DNA of 64,000 nt from Pseudomonadota bacterium (GTDB lineage: Bacteria > Pseudomonadota > Gammaproteobacteria > Xanthomonadales > SZUA-38), in the NCBI GenBank assembly GCA_039033415.1, contig JBCCCR010000006.1, forward strand, positions 62,001-126,000, read 5' to 3'. The translations under genes were made by a program, and so were the position numbers. Of the stretch, positions 60,534 to 64,000 are shown piece by piece. Positions within the stretch are counted from its first letter, which is position 1, and every line of letters begins with the position of its first letter. The notes below the pieces were generated by a model. That model made no database searches. It saw only the letters and a program-made list of their open reading frames with translations, and was not told the DNA's origin.

Positions 60534-62504
60534 TCAGCGCGTTTCGAAACCGTCGCCGAAAATACGCTCCACCGGCGCGGCAGCCCTCAGTGTGGTGGTG
60601 CCAGGCACCGAGCCGAGATCGATGCTCAAACGGACCGGCTGTTCGGTGGGGGGTGACGCCGCGTCGAAGCCGAAGCTGACGAGGCCACCCCAGGATAGGT
60701 TCCCGCTGGCTGGCGCCAGGAAGTCAACCGAGTTGCTGTCGATAGTCAGCTGCCAGTCGTTGCCGGGATCCGGGTCACCGTCGGTGAAGTACGCGGCGTC
60801 GATGTCTGCCCCCGCGCTTAAGGGTATGGAGGCGCCCAGAAAGCCTCGGTTGTAGTCAAAGCTCATGAGCGTGTAGCGATAGCGGAAACGCCCGCCCGGC
60901 AGCGGCGTCACTTCGCTGGCGAGACGGTAATGCCCTTCGGGTCCCGCCGCTTCGTCCGACGTCTGGTCTGCGGTCGGTGCACCGTGATCGACAAACCGGT
61001 TGAGGACCGGGCCGCCGACAAACGTCTGACTGCAGTTGCCGTTGGTGCAGGGGAAACGCCAGATCCCGTTGGCGCCCAGCCCGGGCACAAACTCGGGACT
61101 GATCTCCTGAAAGCCCATCGAATCAAATACGTCGGCGTCATCTCGCACCAGGTACCAGGCCTCCAGGAAGTAGCGGGCCGCCGGGTCCTGAAGATCAGCC
61201 TCCTGTACGACCAAGCGCCGATCGAACTCGTCGGTGGGCGTATTGCGGCACCAGGAAGCGTCGTGCGGGAAACCGCCGGGGTTCAGCGTATCGCACCGAC
61301 CGTCGCCGTCGCCGTCCCAGATCGAATCGACGCTCTCCCACAGGGCCTGCGCGGGCACCACCTCGCTCCGCGGACCCAGGACGTCCCGGTCCGAGTTGTT
61401 GCCGACCCCGTAGAGGTCCGTGCAGCCAGCGCCAACGATCCTGCCACCGGAACAGCTGCAGCTCCCGTTGATCGAGTTCCAGGCGTGTTTCACCGCCGAC
61501 CGACCGAGCTGCTCCAGCACGCCGTCTGTTAGCCGGTAGACGTTCCAGACCAGCAAACCACCCTGATCTACGCCGTAGGGCTGGCAATGGCCGCTGCCGT
61601 TATCCAGGCAGTCGGGATCGTCGTTCTGATCCGGCCCCTCATTACCGATCACGCTGTCGGAGCTCGGCACGGTGAACATGGAGTACCAGGGGATGTCGGC
61701 ATTGCCGATATTGCGGAAGAAAGCGGACGGCGTGATGGCGACCCGGCCGCCGGCTCGGCTCGTCGCCGTCTCCACAATTTGGTCGATCGCCTGCATTTCG
61801 AGGTTTGCTGCAAAGCCGGGAAGCGTTGGCCAGTTGGGGCTAGCGCCGCAGGCCGTCTGCTTGGCTGCCGCCGCCCGCTGCGGCGCGATGACCTCCAGCG
61901 ACAGGCTCACCTGCCCGACATACTGACCCTCCGCCTCGGCGCCGCCGATGGCAACCGCCAGCGCGGGGCCGGCAAATGCGTCCATGATGTGGGCATTGAG
62001 GCGCGACGCGGTCGGCAGATATTCGAAGTGTCCATAGCGGAGCGTCAGCGCTACCTGGCCGCCCGGCAGCCGCGCCGCGAGGGCCGTGTCCCGGGTACCG
62101 GCAAGCGGTGTGAGCCGGAGGTTACGCAGGTCGACTCGCCCCCCGGGACCCGCAAGCACCGATCCTCCGTCGAGCAGCAGCGAGCCGCCGCGGAGCCGGT
62201 TAAAGCGACCGAGCGTCCCGTCAAACTCCAGCGTGCCGGTCCGGCTGATTGGCACATCGAGCTTCAGCCTGCCGCGGCCATCAGCCTGCGGTTCGTCTGC
62301 TCCCTCCGTTTTGAGACCGAGGTTTTGCAGTGCTTTGGCGTCGAACCACCAGCTCGCCTTACCGCCGACGGCAGACCACAGTGCCTCCTCCGCCGGTGCT
62401 GGCCAAGGCAGCGCCAGCAGAGCCGTGAGGGCCACGCCGGCCAACAGAGTGCGCGTAAGCTTGGCCGGTCGGGCTTTCCATTGGATGTACGGTGAGTGGT
62501 TCAT
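60534..62504 (-). CDS. secreted protein of unknown function with F-G-D-G-F-E C-terminal tail
   Basis: The 656-residue protein has a signal peptide (hydrophobic core about 20-38, cleavage near A-P-A). A beta-rich region (about 40-210) follows, with D-G-G-S-V-L-A-G-P-G and R-Y-G-H-F-E-Y. A cysteine-rich middle region (C-L-D-N-G-S-G-H-C, S-C-S-C-S-G-G, C-R-N-T) comes next, then a beta domain. It ends R-I-F-G-D-G-F-E-T-R. I do not recognise the overall family. The short tail matches the F-x-D-x-F-E end of the large beta-helix protein in this window. A long frame begins at TTG 62516; the ATG at 62504 is used. Confidence 0.8.
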   Translation of the reverse strand: MNHSPYIQWKARPAKLTRTLLAGVALTALLALPWPAPAEEALWSAVGGKASWWFDAKALQNLGLKTEGADEPQADGRGRLKLDVPISRTGTLEFDGTLGRFNRLRGGSLLLDGGSVLAGPGGRVDLRNLRLTPLAGTRDTALAARLPGGQVALTLRYGHFEYLPTASRLNAHIMDAFAGPALAVAIGGAEAEGQYVGQVSLSLEVIAPQRAAAAKQTACGASPNWPTLPGFAANLEMQAIDQIVETATSRAGGRVAITPSAFFRNIGNADIPWYSMFTVPSSDSVIGNEGPDQNDDPDCLDNGSGHCQPYGVDQGGLLVWNVYRLTDGVLEQLGRSAVKHAWNSINGSCSCSGGRIVGAGCTDLYGVGNNSDRDVLGPRSEVVPAQALWESVDSIWDGDGDGRCDTLNPGGFPHDASWCRNTPTDEFDRRLVVQEADLQDPAARYFLEAWYLVRDDADVFDSMGFQEISPEFVPGLGANGIWRFPCTNGNCSQTFVGGPVLNRFVDHGAPTADQTSDEAAGPEGHYRLASEVTPLPGGRFRYRYTLMSFDYNRGFLGASIPLSAGADIDAAYFTDGDPDPGNDWQLTIDSNSVDFLAPASGNLSWGGLVSFGFDAASPPTEQPVRLSIDLGSVPGTTTLRAAAPVERIFGDGFETR

Positions 62505-62659
62505 CGACAACGACAACTCAATCGGAGAATTCAGTGAGTAGTTTAGCCCGCCGCCGCCGGCGTGCCGTTAAGGCAGGTTACTTTCGTCGGCCGCCTGCTG
62601 CCCTTGGTCAGAGTCTGGCTCAGAGTCCGGTTCAGTATCCGTACCGGAACCCGATTGCT

Positions 62660-63211
62660 TCAAAGGTCAGCACCCGCGTCGACCAGCCCGCGGTAGATCA
62701 GCTCGGCTGCGGCCTGGGCGCTGTAGCGATCCGTGTCGACGGTCAGCAGCGGTTCGGGCAACGCGGGAAAATCGAAGCCACCGGCGCGCTCAATCTCCGC
62801 GTACAGCTTCGGGTCCGTCAACTTGCCAAACTCGTGCCGGCTGGCGTTGTCCAGGCGCCCTAGGAGCGAATCACGACTGACCGTCAGCGCCACAAAATGC
62901 ACGTGGCCTGCGGGACCGTGCGGATCGGTGACCGCCGCAGTCAGCTGATCGATGAGCGCCGGGTCGACGCTGGCCTCTGGATGGAAGGTAAAGATGAATG
63001 ATCGGCGGTGCCGGGCGGCTGCCTCAAAACAGCTTCGCCACAGCGCCGCCCGCAGCTCCTGAAATCCCGGCGTACCGAATTCGAATAACGTGCTGGCCGC
63101 ATCGACGGCAAGATGGTTGTGCAGCAGCGGCAGACCGGTGAGTTCACTCAGCGCCCGACCGATGGTGTATTTGCCGGCCGCCGCCGGGCCGTGGATGAAT
63201 ACCAGATCCAT
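62660..63211 (-). CDS. P-loop (AAA/shikimate-kinase-like) nucleotide-binding protein
   Basis: The 183-residue protein starts M-D-L-V-F-I-H-G-P-A-A-A-G-K-Y-T, a Walker A motif, followed by a small kinase-like core (L-L-H-N-H-L-A-V-D). A later R-L-D-N-A-S-R-H-E-F segment may form a lid. The family resembles small kinases and chloramphenicol-phosphotransferase-like P-loop proteins; the substrate is unknown. The ATG at 63211 is used; a GTG at 63220 overlaps the upstream epimerase stop (GTGA) and is an alternative. Confidence 0.82.
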   Translation of the reverse strand: MDLVFIHGPAAAGKYTIGRALSELTGLPLLHNHLAVDAASTLFEFGTPGFQELRAALWRSCFEAAARHRRSFIFTFHPEASVDPALIDQLTAAVTDPHGPAGHVHFVALTVSRDSLLGRLDNASRHEFGKLTDPKLYAEIERAGGFDFPALPEPLLTVDTDRYSAQAAAELIYRGLVDAGADL

Positions 63212-63216
63212 TGAAC

Positions 63217-64000
63217 TCACTCAGTCTCTACCGGGTAAGGACCCTCATCGAACGACTGGTCGTGATAGCCCTTACTGCCCACAGTCCGCGCCAGCTCGCT
63301 CCGAGGATCGCGCCCTTCGGCCAGCGCCTTGAGCACCGTTTCAAAACTGTATTTGGGTCGCCAGCCCAGGATCGAGCGAGCCCGCTCGTTGACGTAAACC
63401 CGATCGAGCGTCGGAAACATCTTCCAACCCAGCTCCTGATAAATCGCCTCAAACGCAGGAATCCGCCGCTTCAGAACCGCCGGCGCGTCCCGGCGCAGCA
63501 GTTCCAGGTCTTCCTTGAGGAACGGCGTGGTTGCGCTGATGATCAGACGCTCGAAGTCCAGCTCAGGCGCCTTCTCCGCCGCGAGCAGGTGAGCGTCAAC
63601 GATATCCGCGATATCGACTCGGCGGTGCAGGTACTCATTCGCCTTGGCGTTGGCGTCCTCATAGGATTCCCGGATTTCCCGGCTGTCGTCTTCCTCGGGG
63701 AAAAACCGCGAGGTGCGCAGCGCCAGACACGGCAAGCCGAAGCGACGCTGGAATAGATGGCAGAGGTCCTCCGCAGCGGTTTTGGTGGCGCCATAGATAT
63801 TTTTGGGCACCGAGGGCATCTGCTCGGTGATCCAGGCCGCAGGCTCGCCGGCCGGAGGCTTCAGATTGCCCCCAAACGCGCTGGTGGTGCTGGTAAAAAT
63901 GAAGGCATTGACGCCAGCACGCAGGGCCGCCTCCAGCAGCGTCAGCGTGCCGGAGATATTGGTATCTACAAACTGCTGGCGGCTGTGGGTGGCCACATGC
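63217..64000 (-). CDS. NAD-dependent epimerase/dehydratase-family protein (N-terminus beyond the right edge)
   Basis: The visible 260 residues belong to an extended short-chain dehydrogenase. They include V-D-T-N-I-S-G-T-L-T-L-L-E-A-A, then T-S-T-T-S-A-F-G and the catalytic Y-G-A-T-K (Y-x-x-x-K). A C-terminal substrate-binding region follows, containing R-S-I-L-G-W-R-P-K-Y. The N-terminal Rossmann glycine motif is outside the window. The product is probably a nucleotide-sugar epimerase or reductase; exact identity is not determinable. It precedes the P-loop gene, with overlapping stop and start. Confidence 0.9.
   Translation of the reverse strand, partial: HVATHSRQQFVDTNISGTLTLLEAALRAGVNAFIFTSTTSAFGGNLKPPAGEPAAWITEQMPSVPKNIYGATKTAAEDLCHLFQRRFGLPCLALRTSRFFPEEDDSREIRESYEDANAKANEYLHRRVDIADIVDAHLLAAEKAPELDFERLIISATTPFLKEDLELLRRDAPAVLKRRIPAFEAIYQELGWKMFPTLDRVYVNERARSILGWRPKYSFETVLKALAEGRDPRSELARTVGSKGYHDQSFDEGPYPVETE

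Overview
The window is about 64 kb of GC-rich, densely packed chromosome from a Gram-negative bacterium, most likely a gammaproteobacterium near the Xanthomonadales/Chromatiales (for example a Wenzhouxiangella-like marine lineage). The basis is the prmB-aroC-asd-fimV order, a FimV N-terminus, a chorismate mutase-prephenate dehydrogenase fusion, Tat signal peptides, and secreted proteins with an F-x-D-x-F-E tail. The lineage call is an inference. I saw no rRNA, tRNA, CRISPR array or prophage. The only mobile element I can support is a 264-bp MITE-like insertion.

Left part (1-11.9 kb). A housekeeping block prmB-aroC-asd-fimV runs on the minus strand. A Sco-family copper protein and phosphatidylserine decarboxylase diverge from it. 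Then come a secreted protein of unknown function, a CsgG-like lipoprotein-family protein, tyrA, a small membrane protein, an M50 protease, a MOSC protein facing an alpha/beta hydrolase, and an AbrB-like regulator.

12-16.7 kb. An OmpR-type two-component system (minus) faces a tightly overlapping trio (plus): a PspA-like protein, a membrane protein and a membrane-anchored von Willebrand A protein. The 139-bp intergenic region has three GGTAAAC sites, two of them in an 11-bp direct repeat resembling a CpxR box. This looks like a self-contained envelope-stress module.

17.5-28.6 kb. A crotonase and a YugP-like zinc peptidase are followed by a 1684-residue secreted beta-helix protein built from roughly 150-residue tandem modules. 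Next is an Anbu-type cluster: zinc-ribbon metallopeptidase, Anbu proteasome homologue, circularly permuted ATP-grasp enzyme and alpha-E protein.

28.6-41.6 kb. A lemA-DUF2207 pair, a 1.1-kresidue BNR/sortilin-like propeller protein, a diguanylate cyclase, a membrane-bound M28 peptidase (its start codon is problematic), a TerB-like protein, a class V aminotransferase, a TauE/SafE permease, a DUF998 protein and a DUF5946 protein.

41.6-54.2 kb. A probable nine-gene minus-strand operon: two tandem Tat-exported TldD paralogues, a TldE/PmbA protein, a DUF4159 protein with a Tat-like leader, a MoxR ATPase, a DUF58 protein, a BatA-like protein, a DUF4175 protein and a second Bat-like membrane protein. 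The MITE sits exactly between the TldE stop codon and the DUF4159 start codon. Removing it with one TA restores an abutting TAA-GTG junction. I regard this operon as the most interesting system here.

54.3-64 kb. nhaA with a small membrane protein and an M48 protease, then an FMN glutamate synthase-like protein, an aldehyde dehydrogenase, a secreted protein with the F-G-D-G-F-E tail, a P-loop kinase-like protein and a partial NAD-dependent epimerase running off the right edge.
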